A DNA stretch of 64,000 nucleotides from Mycolicibacterium flavescens. Its GTDB lineage: Bacteria > Actinomycetota > Actinomycetes > Mycobacteriales > Mycobacteriaceae. The first letter of the stretch is position 1. Each line of letters starts with the position of its first letter. The stretch is from contig LR134353.1 of the NCBI GenBank assembly GCA_900637135.1, forward strand, positions 1 to 64,000, in the 5' to 3' direction. The notes under the pieces were generated by a model. The model did not search any database and was not told the DNA's origin. It saw nothing but the letters and a program-made list of their open reading frames with translations. Shown piece by piece: positions 31,893 to 39,923 of the stretch. The translations under genes were made by a program, and so were the position numbers.

Positions 31893-32858
31893 CTATACCC
31901 CCGGGTTCGATCGCGGACGCAAGGTCGCGTTGGGCAGCGGGGGAGCGGGCAACCGGGATACCGCGCCGCGGTACCCCTGCACAGCGCCGAACCGGTCATC
32001 GCGGTCCTCCCACTGTCTGCGATAGGCCGCGATGTCGTCATGGCTGCGGCCGACGAAGTTCCACCACATGACCAGTTCCTCGGGGAACGGTGGTCCGCCG
32101 AGCAGCACCAGCCGGGCGGGCGCGCTGCCGCGGTTGGCCAGGTGCAACCTCTCTGCGCCGGCGGCCTGGAACGCCAGGTCGGCGGTGTCGAGCGCAGTGC
32201 CGTTGACGGCGACGTCGCCCTGATCGAGGAGCACCCCGTGCTCGAAGTCCGAATCGACCTCCAGCATCACCTCCGCCCCGGGGTCGAGGTCGACCTGGGC
32301 CCCGAGCAGAGGTGTGAACGTGTCGACGGGGGAGCGCAGGCCTTCGAGTTCGCCGATGAACACCTGCAGCGTCGCGTCCCCGACGGCGCGCGGCGCGGGG
32401 ACGAAGTGTTCGAAGCCGCGCCCGGTGTCCCGCGCCTCATCGGGCAGAGCCACCCACAGCTGCACGCCGTGCAGGATCGTGGTGGCGCCCGTCGACACCT
32501 CCGAGTGGCAGATGCCCGCGCCTGCCGTCATCAGGTTGAGCTCGCCCGGGCGCACCAGCGCGTGCACGCCACCGCTGTCGCGATGCTCGACCTCGCCGCT
32601 GAACAACCAGCTGACGGTCTGCAGCCCGGTGTGCGGGTGAGGCGGCACGTCCATACCCGTGCCACCGCGCACGTCGTGCGGGCCGTAGTGGTCGGCGAAG
32701 CACCACGCTCCGATCAGCGACCGCTCCCGCTGCGGCAGCGTGCGCCGCACGCGGATCGCCCTCGGACCGCCCAGCGGCACCTCCCGCGGATGCAGGACGC
32801 CCGCGAACGGGACTGCCGCGCAGGCGACTTCGGCCGGCGCCGGGTCGGTGTTGCTCAC
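31893..32858 (-). CDS. Pirin family protein (first of two)
   Basis: A bicupin protein of 321 residues. The N-terminal cupin carries the metal-binding DVPPHPHTGLQTVSWLFSGEVEHRDS motif and the later AGAGICHSEVS. Bacterial pirins include quercetinase-like dioxygenases and metabolic modulators; the function here is unknown. A GTG at 32858 (VSNTDPAPAE) is preferred, and a TTG one codon earlier is possible. A second pirin lies at 56188-57156. Confidence 0.9.
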   Translation of the reverse strand: MSNTDPAPAEVACAAVPFAGVLHPREVPLGGPRAIRVRRTLPQRERSLIGAWCFADHYGPHDVRGGTGMDVPPHPHTGLQTVSWLFSGEVEHRDSGGVHALVRPGELNLMTAGAGICHSEVSTGATTILHGVQLWVALPDEARDTGRGFEHFVPAPRAVGDATLQVFIGELEGLRSPVDTFTPLLGAQVDLDPGAEVMLEVDSDFEHGVLLDQGDVAVNGTALDTADLAFQAAGAERLHLANRGSAPARLVLLGGPPFPEELVMWWNFVGRSHDDIAAYRRQWEDRDDRFGAVQGYRGAVSRLPAPPLPNATLRPRSNPGV

Positions 32859-32873
32859 CAACCCACAGTAGGT

Positions 32874-33293
32874 CTATCCCGGGCTTGTCATCGCCGAACG
32901 GATCACTTCCAGATCATCGTCGCCGATCTTGAACACCCCGAAGCGGAACTTGTAGCCCCAGCGGGTCTTGTCCTCGATGAAGTTGAGCTTCTCGAGGAGC
33001 GGACGAATCGGCGTCTCATGCGCGTCGAGGAAGTCGACATTGCGCCGCCACCGTTCGACGTCCGGGGACGCCGAATCGAGATAGGGCTCGTCGTCGGCGA
33101 TCTGCCCGATCGCGGTAAACGCCTGCAGCGGCGGACCATCGGGATAGACGGTGCGAGGGGAGTAGAAGGCGATCCAATCGCCGCGCGCCATCCTGCGCAG
33201 CATGTTCGGCTTGCCGTGATTGGCCTGAGTGAAGCGGCCGCGCACGCCGAGTTCGACGTGGTCGCGGCTGACTGTGTTGATCCAGTTCGTCAT
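32874..33293 (-). CDS. EVE-domain protein
   Basis: The 139 residues begin MTNWINTVSRDHVELGVRGRF and contain MARGDWIAFYSPR and IGQIADDEPY, typical of the PUA-like EVE domain that binds modified bases in DNA or RNA. In other bacteria such domains occur in restriction or stress systems; no such genes adjoin it here. It is divergent from the acyl-CoA carboxylase gene across 96 bp. Confidence 0.85.
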   Translation of the reverse strand: MTNWINTVSRDHVELGVRGRFTQANHGKPNMLRRMARGDWIAFYSPRTVYPDGPPLQAFTAIGQIADDEPYLDSASPDVERWRRNVDFLDAHETPIRPLLEKLNFIEDKTRWGYKFRFGVFKIGDDDLEVIRSAMTSPG

Positions 33294-33389
33294 ATCCGCA
33301 CGCTAAGCGCGACGGCCGACAGTTCCAGACCTCGAGAGAAGTGCCTGTGGATAACTCGGGCCGACGCCGCCTGATTAGCATCGGACGCC

Positions 33390-34955
33390 GTGAGTGACGA
33401 GTCGCTGCGCGACGACCACGCCGAGCTTCTACGACGCCGCGAACTCACCGAGGACGCGGCCCGACCGGATGCCGTGACCAGGCGACACGAGGCGAACGCC
33501 AGGACCGCTCGGGAGAACATCGCCGACCTCATCGACGAGGGCTCGTTCGTGGAGTACGGCCGGTTCGCGATCGCGGCGCAGCGCCACCGCCGCGACCTCG
33601 ACGACCTGATCGCACGCACCCCCGCCGACGGTCTGGTCGCCGGGACCGCACGGATCAACGGCGACCTGTTCGGCGCCGAGCGCAGCGCGTGTGCGGTGCT
33701 GTCCTACGACTACACGGTGCTGGCCGGTACGCAGGGCGCGCTGGGCCACCGCAAGAAGGACCGGTTGTTCGAGCTGATCGAGCGGCTGCGGCTGCCGACG
33801 GTGTTCTTCGCCGAGGGCGGCGGCGGGCGGCCGGGCGACACCGACTATCCGGCGGTGTCGTCGCTCGATGCGCGCGCGTTCAAACTGTGGGCGGCGCTGT
33901 CGGGCGTAGTGCCGCGCATCGCCGTCGTCCACGGTCGCTGCTTCGCGGGCAACGCCGTCATCGCCGGCTGCGCGGACCTGATCGTGGCAACCGAGAACAC
34001 GTCGATCGGCATGGGCGGACCCGCGATGATCGCCGGCGGCGGGCTCGGTGACGTGCCACCCGACGAGGTGGGCCCGATCAGCATGCAGGCGCCCAACGGT
34101 GTGGTCGACGTCGTGGTAGCCGACGAAGCCGAGGCGGTCGCGGTGACGAAGCGGCTGCTCGGCTACTTTCAAGGGCCGACCGAGCCCGGACCGGTCGCCG
34201 ACCAAACACGTTTGCGCACAATCGTTCCCGAGGTTGCACGTCGGGCCTATCAGGTCGCGCCGATCATCGAGACGTTGGCCGACGAGGGCACGGTGACGTT
34301 CCTGCGGACGAAGTTCGCGCCGGAGATGGTGACGGCGCTGGCCCGCGTCGACGGCCGCCCGGTCGGGATCATCGCGAACAACACGATGGTGATGGCCGGC
34401 GCGATCACGGCCGCCGCCGCCAAGGCGGCCCGCTTCCTGCAGCTGTGTGACGCGTTCGGGCTGCCCGTCCTCTCACTGGTCGACTGCCCGGGTTACATGG
34501 TGGGCCCGGCGGCCGAGTCCGAGGCGCTGGTGCGCCGCGCGTCGCGGATGCTGGTGGCCGGTGCGGCGCTCAAGGTGCCGCTGATCGCGGTGATCCTACG
34601 GCGCGGGTACGGACTGGGCGCGCAGGCGATGACCGGCGGCAGCCTGCACGAGCCGGCGTTGACGGTGGCATGGCCGGGCGCGCACCTGGGACCGATGGGC
34701 CTGGAGGGCGCGGTCCGGCTGGGTATGCGCAAGGAACTGGAAGCGATCGCCGACGAGGACGAGCGCGAGGAACGGGTCAGGCAGGCGACGGCGGCCGCGC
34801 AGGAAAACGCCAAGGCGCTCAACGCCGCGGCGCTGTTCGAGATCGACGACGTGATCGACCCGGCCGAGACCCGTGATGTCGTGATCAACGCGTTGACTGC
34901 GGCCACGGCACACGCCCCGCGTCGTCAGGGCCGACGCTTCGTCGACACCTGGTAG
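33390..34955 (+). CDS. Acyl-CoA carboxylase carboxyltransferase (beta) subunit
   Basis: The 521-residue protein has the two crotonase-fold halves of the biotin-dependent carboxyltransferase family (AccD/PccB). Motifs include DLIDEGSFVEYG, GHRKKDRLFELIERLRLPTVFFAEGGGGRPGD, a CoA-pocket ENTSIGMGGPAMIAGGGLG, and C-terminal VDCPGYMVGP and RRGYGLGAQAMTGGS. It transfers carboxyl from carboxybiotin to an acyl-CoA. No alpha (biotin carboxylase) subunit is nearby and the substrate is undetermined. The start is GTG at 33390. Confidence 0.92.
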   Translation: MSDESLRDDHAELLRRRELTEDAARPDAVTRRHEANARTARENIADLIDEGSFVEYGRFAIAAQRHRRDLDDLIARTPADGLVAGTARINGDLFGAERSACAVLSYDYTVLAGTQGALGHRKKDRLFELIERLRLPTVFFAEGGGGRPGDTDYPAVSSLDARAFKLWAALSGVVPRIAVVHGRCFAGNAVIAGCADLIVATENTSIGMGGPAMIAGGGLGDVPPDEVGPISMQAPNGVVDVVVADEAEAVAVTKRLLGYFQGPTEPGPVADQTRLRTIVPEVARRAYQVAPIIETLADEGTVTFLRTKFAPEMVTALARVDGRPVGIIANNTMVMAGAITAAAAKAARFLQLCDAFGLPVLSLVDCPGYMVGPAAESEALVRRASRMLVAGAALKVPLIAVILRRGYGLGAQAMTGGSLHEPALTVAWPGAHLGPMGLEGAVRLGMRKELEAIADEDEREERVRQATAAAQENAKALNAAALFEIDDVIDPAETRDVVINALTAATAHAPRRQGRRFVDTW

Positions 34956-34965
34956 AAGAAAAAGG

Positions 34966-35046
34966 GACGGTGCCGCCTGCGCCTCTCGGCGAGTGGTCGC
35001 TCGAAGCGACGATTGTGTTGGGGCCCGGGGCATGCCCGGCACCGTC
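34966..35046. terminator. Long-loop inverted repeat between convergent genes
   Basis: Ten-base arms GACGGTGCCG (34966-34975) and CGGCACCGTC (35037-35046) pair across 61 bases in the 183-bp gap between the carboxylase gene and whiB6, which converge. It may be a bidirectional terminator. Significance is modest given the GC content. Confidence 0.3.
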
Positions 35047-35138
35047 GCATTCGTCAACCTGCTGGTCCCTAGAGATATTCCGGGCGATGGTCGAGGCCCG
35101 CCGCCGACCCCCCGATCCGGCGGCGAGCCGACCGGTGA

Positions 35139-35429
35139 TCAGGCCGATTCCGCGTAGAGCCGACGGTCGCGCACGGGGTGGCCGTGCCGCTCCGCCAGTG
35201 ACTTCAGCTGCCGCAGAGCAAACGTGCGGCCGCGCCCGGCCTCGGGCACGAAGATCCCCGCCCACAGACCCTCGGCGCGCGGTAACTCGCAGGCCTCCCG
35301 TGCGCAGAGCCAACGGCGAGGGCACGCGCGGCAGATGGCCTTCGCCTGCTCGTCGGCCGATGTGGTCCACCGCTCCGGGTCCCGGGTGCAAGCACCGACG
35401 GGCGTCTCATCCCATTCAGTCGTGTTCAT
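35139..35429 (-). CDS. whiB6: WhiB-family iron-sulfur transcriptional regulator WhiB6
   Basis: WhiB proteins hold a redox- or NO-sensitive [4Fe-4S] cluster and act with the sigma factor. The 96 residues place the four cluster cysteines at 14, 33, 36 and 42 (C-x18-C-x2-C-x5-C) with an additional Cys47. A GLWAG turn (55-59) replaces the usual GVWGG, then a basic tail. The segments GACTRDPERWTT, ICRACPRRWLCA and FALRQLKSLAERHG, and the location beside ESX-1, match M. tuberculosis WhiB6 (Rv3862c), an ESX-1 regulator. The ATG at 35429 is preceded by AGAGGAG. Confidence 0.93.
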   Translation of the reverse strand: MNTTEWDETPVGACTRDPERWTTSADEQAKAICRACPRRWLCAREACELPRAEGLWAGIFVPEAGRGRTFALRQLKSLAERHGHPVRDRRLYAESA

Positions 35430-35738
35430 TCGTGATGCTCCTCTGCACTGTGTGCGGCCCGTCGGTCGCGATGGCGAAAACGTAGCGCATTAACCGTAGC
35501 GATGCAACGGTTAATGCGAGTGCAAGTGCCAGCGGCTGCCGCAAGTATGCCCCTGAAGTGCGAATTCACATGCTACGGGTGCCGACAAAGCCGTAGCACA
35601 GGCTGACGCGGACACGACTGAACTGGAGCGTCGACACGATTTGGGGACCGCCACGCCGCACCAAGCCGTAGCGCGCAACATAACGGCGGATACGATTACG
35701 GCGCCTTCTCACCCCCGCCCTCGAGGACCCACCGCGCC
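35430..35738. promoter_or_regulatory. Divergent whiB6 / HTH-regulator promoter region
   Basis: This 309-bp gene-free stretch lies between two divergent regulator genes. It holds a perfect 12-bp inverted repeat (separate entry), an 8-bp hairpin TGCTACGG / CCGTAGCA (35571-35578 / 35591-35598), and repeated CGTAGC hexamers at 35482, 35495, 35592 and 35667 plus one inverted at 35572. It is locally more AT-rich than the genes. No coding frame is supported. Confidence 0.7.
35486..35518. promoter_or_regulatory. Perfect 12-bp inverted repeat, candidate operator
   Basis: CGCATTAACCGT (35486-35497) and its exact reverse complement (35507-35518) are separated by nine bases, about 60-90 bp upstream of whiB6. 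The centre-to-centre spacing of 21 bp (two helical turns) suits a dimeric repressor or activator. Confidence 0.65.
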
Positions 35739-36470
35739 ATGACCAATCCGGAGTCGACCGACGGATCGACCGAGGCGCTCGATCAGGGCATGGTTCGAGC
35801 GGGTGCGGCCGCCGCGGCGCGACGTCGTGAGCTCAACATCAGCCAACGCAGCCTCGCGGCGGACGGCATCATCAACGCCGGCGCCCTGATCGCCTTCGAG
35901 AAGGGCAGAAGCTGGCCGCGGGAGCGAACCCGAGCAAAGCTCGAAGAGGTGCTGCAGTGGCCACCCGGCACGATCGCTGGGCTTCGGCGGGGAGAACCGG
36001 CCGGCGAGAATCACCGCCCCGCGGCGGCGCCGCGCAGCGACGAGGTGCCGTTGATCGCCGAGGCGGTGATCACCGCCGCGAGGACCTTCGACTCGGCCAT
36101 CGCCGCGCTACCCGCAGCCGAGGACCCGGAGTTCGGCGCGAAGGCGGCCAAGATCCTGGCCGACCTCCGTCAACTGGAAGCCGTCGCGGCGCGGGCGGCG
36201 CGGATCAGCAGGGTGACCCCGCCGCTCATCAAGGCGTTGAGCGCCGTGCGGACGCGCTATGACGAGCTGATGTTGCGCGCGGCGCGATCCCCGGGCGCGA
36301 CGTTGGGTCAGCGCCTCTATGCGGCGCGGCGCCGGGCGAACCTCACCATCGCCGAAACCGCCCAGGCGGCAGGGGTTTCCGATGACGACATTGCGCACGC
36401 CGAGGCAGAAGAGCAGGTGCCGGTGCAGGCTGCCGAGGCGATCGCCGCACTCGTCGACGAACTCGGTTGA
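35739..36470 (+). CDS. Helix-turn-helix transcriptional regulator
   Basis: The 243 residues have an N-terminal XRE-like HTH (about 18-75: RAGAAAAARRRELNISQRSLAADGIINAGALIAFEKGRSWP). An Ala-rich helical middle follows, then a second HTH-like segment at the C-terminus (LGQRLYAARRRANLTIAETAQAAGVSDDDIAHAEAE). Two HTH modules in one chain are unusual. The gene is divergent from whiB6. It broadly resembles the regulator placed by whiB genes in mycobacteria (Rv0023/MSMEG_0052-like, from memory). A role in controlling whiB6 or ESX-1 is inferred only from position. Confidence 0.75.
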   Translation: MTNPESTDGSTEALDQGMVRAGAAAAARRRELNISQRSLAADGIINAGALIAFEKGRSWPRERTRAKLEEVLQWPPGTIAGLRRGEPAGENHRPAAAPRSDEVPLIAEAVITAARTFDSAIAALPAAEDPEFGAKAAKILADLRQLEAVAARAARISRVTPPLIKALSAVRTRYDELMLRAARSPGATLGQRLYAARRRANLTIAETAQAAGVSDDDIAHAEAEEQVPVQAAEAIAALVDELG

Positions 36471-36480
36471 GGCATCCGAA

Positions 36481-37782
36481 TCAATAGCGCTCGCGGCTGC
36501 GGTCGTCGCTGGTGGGGAAGTGGTCGGCCAGCGCGGCGGCGATCTCGAGGAACCGCCGACGGGTTTCCGCGGACATCTCCGAAGTCCCGTTGATGACGCC
36601 GCCCGGACGCAGATGCCCGTCGAACGGCACCTCGATGACCCTCTGGCCCTGACCCGAAAACTGTTGGGCCAGAATCGAACGCGTGCGCTTGTCGGCGTGC
36701 CCGTCGGAGTCGTTGAGCACGATGACCGTGCGCTGCAGCAGCCTCGTCAGCCCGCGCGCAGCCAGCCAGTCCAGCGTCTGGCCGGCCACAGCGGCGCCGT
36801 CGACCCACGGTGAGGACACCACGACCATCGCGTCCAGGTCCCGAAGCACCTCCTGGGTGACCGGGGAGTCCATCGTCGAACTGCAGTCGATGATCGAGAT
36901 CGTGAAGTAGCGGTCCAGCCGAGAGGTGGCTTCCCGGTAGATGGCCGGGTCGAGCACGCGGCGACGCGCGGGAGTGCCTTCACCGGCGAGCACAAACAAT
37001 CCGGCGGCGTTGTTTCCGACTCGGCTGCGGACGTCGGCGAAGGTTTCCAGATGCTGGTCGGAGGCCAGTTCCCAGTACGAGCCCTGGGCCTTGGGGTCGA
37101 CCCGGCTGCCCAGCTTGCCGAACGCGGTGTCCGCGTCGATCGCGACAACCCGGTCGTCCTGACGTATCTCGGCGAATACCGAGCCGATGCTGGCCGACAC
37201 GGTCGTCTTACCGACCCCGCCCTTGCCCATCACGCCGATCTTGTAATGACCCCGCAGCGCGCCCCGGATCTTCGCTTCCAGCTCGGCCTGCCGGATCTCG
37301 TCAGGCCCCGGGCCGAGGTTCACGTATCCGAAGGTGGCTCGATACAAGGCGTATCGCCAACCGCGGGTGGGCGCGGCCTTGCGCGGAGGCACCAGTTCGT
37401 CGGGCCTGATCCGTTCTGCGTAGGAGCCCGGTTGCTGGGGTGCGGCTTGGCCCTGCGGTCCGGGACCGGGCCACGGTCCGGCCGGCGGGCCGGGCTGCTG
37501 CGGAGGACGGGGCGGTGGCTGTTGCCTGGTGGGGTGGCCCCACATCCGCGGATCGGGACGGGGGGCGGCCGGTACCGGTCCGGTGTCGTGAAGAGAGTCC
37601 GGAGGTGGGCCGAATCGGGTCGGCTGCTCGCGGAAACTGGCGCGCGGTGCGTCCGGATCCGGGAAACCCGGTGGCGGCGGCTGCGCCGGCTCCGATTCGG
37701 AGGGCGGTGGCGGCGCCTGTTCGGCTTCTTCGGGGCTCGTCCAGCCGAGTTCTTTGCGCAACGCGTCATCGCGGTCGCTCAA
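36481..37782 (-). CDS. ESX-associated MinD/ParA-like ATPase (Rv3860-like)
   Basis: The 433 residues have a proline-rich disordered N-terminus (about 1-135), a WRYALYRATFGYVNLGPGPDE linker, and a MinD/SIMIBI ATPase with deviant Walker A KGGVGKTT near 195. VVAIDADTAFGKLG and SIIDCSSTMDSP segments follow. It is a paralogue of EspI at 49692-51068, with the same layout and linker. The start is an unusual TTG at 37782 supported by a strong GGAGGAG (37789-37795 on the opposite strand) 6 bp upstream. M. tuberculosis Rv3860 is the probable counterpart. Its function is unknown. Confidence 0.85.
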   Translation of the reverse strand: MSDRDDALRKELGWTSPEEAEQAPPPPSESEPAQPPPPGFPDPDAPRASFREQPTRFGPPPDSLHDTGPVPAAPRPDPRMWGHPTRQQPPPRPPQQPGPPAGPWPGPGPQGQAAPQQPGSYAERIRPDELVPPRKAAPTRGWRYALYRATFGYVNLGPGPDEIRQAELEAKIRGALRGHYKIGVMGKGGVGKTTVSASIGSVFAEIRQDDRVVAIDADTAFGKLGSRVDPKAQGSYWELASDQHLETFADVRSRVGNNAAGLFVLAGEGTPARRRVLDPAIYREATSRLDRYFTISIIDCSSTMDSPVTQEVLRDLDAMVVVSSPWVDGAAVAGQTLDWLAARGLTRLLQRTVIVLNDSDGHADKRTRSILAQQFSGQGQRVIEVPFDGHLRPGGVINGTSEMSAETRRRFLEIAAALADHFPTSDDRSRERY

Positions 37783-38291
37783 TGCGATCTCCTCCGAATG
37801 TCGTATCGGTCCCCGGGGTCAAGTATCAACCACTGTCCCAGCTTCCCCTGGCCAGCATTCCCAGCTAACACCGAGCCGGGGGTCCCAGGGACGATGTAGC
37901 CGTCGTGAGTCGACGTCCAGCCGGCTGCAACCGTCGGCGGGCATGCTTGCCAGCGGAAGCAGCCGCCAGCGGCTTCAGCACCCTAGGGCAGTGGAAAAGT
38001 GCATCAACAGAGTTTGCTATATCGGGCATAGGCGCGGTTATGCCGCTGAGATGACATCTTGCGCATTAACTGCAAGTTGCCTGTGCGCGACGATCGGCGG
38101 GCGCCGAGGAGCCGAAAATTGGTGACATCGGGGGTGTTCAACCGCTGGTACGCTAGCTCGCGGCGACCAGACCTGCGTGATCGGTGCCGGCCGTGTGAAG
38201 GGGTCCGCGGCAAAGGACTCGAGGTCCGTGCGCAAACGCGCGGTGCCGACAGAAGGTGCCAACGCACGACGACGGGAAGGGGTGAACGGCG
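37783..38291. promoter_or_regulatory. Divergent promoter region of the ESX-1 operon
   Basis: This 509-bp gene-free stretch precedes espF. It contains an inverted repeat GGCATA-N8-TATGCC (38025-38044), and CTTGC-N9-GCAAG (38058-38076) enclosing GCGCATTAAC (38061-38070). That decamer also occurs in the whiB6 operator region (35485-35494). A TATATC near 38019 might serve as a -10. No espE-like gene is present here, although espE precedes espF in M. tuberculosis. Several short frames have no supporting features. Confidence 0.6.
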
Positions 38292-38615
38292 ATGTCCGAC
38301 GATGTGCGTGTCTCCACCGCTCACCTCGGCGATCTGGCCGCTCGGCACGACCGCACGGCCGCGGACACCCGCGCGATGAGCCGCTCCGGCGACGACATCC
38401 AGGCAGCGGTCGAGAACACCCACGGCACCATCGCGGCGCCGACCGCCGATGCGCTGGATGCCGTGCTCACGTCGCGAGACCACGCCGGCGTCGCGGCCGC
38501 GGAATCGTCGGTCGCCCTCTCCGACGAACTGACCGACGCCGCCGCGCTCTATGGCAGCACCGACGAGGCGGCGGCCTCGGCATTGACCGCCCAGATTCAG
38601 ACGGATCAGCCGTGA
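38292..38615 (+). CDS. espF: EspF/EspC-like ESX-1 secretion-associated protein
   Basis: A 107-residue, Ala-rich helical-hairpin protein of the EspC/DUF2580 group: VSTAHLGDLAARHDRTAADTRAMSR, then a turn, then VAAAESSVALSDELTDAAALYGSTDEAAASAL. The length and position immediately before espG1 match M. tuberculosis EspF (103 residues), though the sequence is only broadly similar. The ATG follows GGAAGGGG. The stop overlaps espG1 in GTGA. Its expected role is as a secreted substrate or substrate partner. Confidence 0.78.
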   Translation: MSDDVRVSTAHLGDLAARHDRTAADTRAMSRSGDDIQAAVENTHGTIAAPTADALDAVLTSRDHAGVAAAESSVALSDELTDAAALYGSTDEAAASALTAQIQTDQP

Positions 38616-39451
38616 GTACGGACGCCACGCACATCGACGACGTCGTGGGCGTCGAGGTCACCATCGACGGCATGCTGGTCATCGCCGACCGGCTCGGCCT
38701 GATGGAATTCCCCACCGCCTTGGGCATCCGGCTGAACATCCCCCAGCCGGAACTGCGCGACCGCGTGTGGGATCAGGTCGCTCGCGATCTGACCGCACAG
38801 GGCGTGCTCGACGTCTTCGGCCACCCGCACCCCGAGGTGGCGGCGATGGTCGACACGTTGAGCCGGGCGGACCGCACGTTGGAAGCACGCTGGTGGCGGC
38901 GCGACGTCGGCGGCAAGCTGATCCGCTTCGTGGTCTGCCGCAAAGGTGACCGCCATGTCGTCGCGGCCCGTGACGGCGACATGCTCGTGTTGCAGCGGGT
39001 GGCTCCCCAGGTCGGTTTGGCGGCCATGGTCATGACGGTGCTGGGCACCGCGACGCCGGCCGACTTCGAACCGCTGACGGGTGTGGCGAGCAAACTCGCC
39101 GCATGCCGCGACGCAAACCAGATCGCGGCCTACGGAATCGGCCCGTCGTCGGCGCGCGCCTACGCCGACATCATCGCCGACCCGGAGAGTTGGGCGGAGA
39201 TCACCGCGATCGAGCGGCATCCGGGCGGAACGTTCACCCAAGCCGACGTCGCCGCGGGCGTGCTGGACTCGAAGTACGGACGGATCGTGTCGATTCCCCG
39301 GCGGGTGAGCGGTGAACTGTATGGCAGTTTCCTGCCCGGCAGCACCGAGAACCTGCAGCGCGCGCTGGACGGCTTGATCGAATTCCTGCCGTCCAGAACG
39401 TGGTTCGAGCACGCCACGCTCGACCCAGCAGAGGCCGCGCATGGTGGATGA
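38612..39451 (+). CDS. espG1: ESX-1 PE/PPE chaperone EspG1
   Basis: EspG1 is the cytosolic chaperone that binds the PPE helical tip and keeps the PE35/PPE68 pair soluble for export. The GTG at 38612 overlaps the espF stop and gives 279 residues, the usual length. Family segments include VEVTIDGMLVIADRLGLMEFP, WWRRDVGGKLIRFVVCRKGD and GGTFTQADVAAGVLDSKYGRI. It overlaps espH by 11 bp. Confidence 0.93.
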   Translation: MSTDATHIDDVVGVEVTIDGMLVIADRLGLMEFPTALGIRLNIPQPELRDRVWDQVARDLTAQGVLDVFGHPHPEVAAMVDTLSRADRTLEARWWRRDVGGKLIRFVVCRKGDRHVVAARDGDMLVLQRVAPQVGLAAMVMTVLGTATPADFEPLTGVASKLAACRDANQIAAYGIGPSSARAYADIIADPESWAEITAIERHPGGTFTQADVAAGVLDSKYGRIVSIPRRVSGELYGSFLPGSTENLQRALDGLIEFLPSRTWFEHATLDPAEAAHGG

Positions 39452-39923
39452 GCGGTCTCAACACGATGCCGACGACGAGCGCGACGACATGGCCGCGCTC
39501 GATTTCAGCCCACCCGAGGTCTCCGACGACTCCGTGCTCGACGCCCTGGATGGCTACGGCCCGGGCGCAACCGGCGCCACCGAACCGCCGCTCCCCGTCG
39601 CCACTGTGACCAATCCGCCCGGCACCGTCTCCGTCAGCGCCTTGTCCGACGGCCGGATCAGTCGAATCAAGCTATCTCCCAGAGCAAGTGGGCTCGCAGA
39701 GGCCAAGCTCGCCGAAGAGGTCCTCGTCGTCGCCGGGCTCGCCAGCCAAGACGCGAAGTCGACGCAATACGTCAGCATGCTCGAGGGCATGCGCCAACAG
39801 GGCCACGACGACGCGGCAACCCGCGACTTCCTCACCCGCGATCTCGGCCTCCCCAGCCCGGAACAAGCCCGCGCCGAGCGCACCCGCGTGTTCACGACAA
39901 GATATGCCGGTGGCCATGACTGA
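39441..39923 (+). CDS. espH: ESX-1 associated protein EspH
   Basis: The 160-residue protein begins with an acidic disordered stretch, then a YbaB-like DUF2694 region (VTNPPGTVSVSALSDGRISRIKLSPRASGLAEAKLAEEVLVVAGLA). It matches M. tuberculosis EspH (Rv3867) in place and domain. Its molecular role in ESX-1 is unclear. It overlaps both neighbours, so it is part of a coupled operon. Confidence 0.92.
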   Translation: MVDERSQHDADDERDDMAALDFSPPEVSDDSVLDALDGYGPGATGATEPPLPVATVTNPPGTVSVSALSDGRISRIKLSPRASGLAEAKLAEEVLVVAGLASQDAKSTQYVSMLEGMRQQGHDDAATRDFLTRDLGLPSPEQARAERTRVFTTRYAGGHD

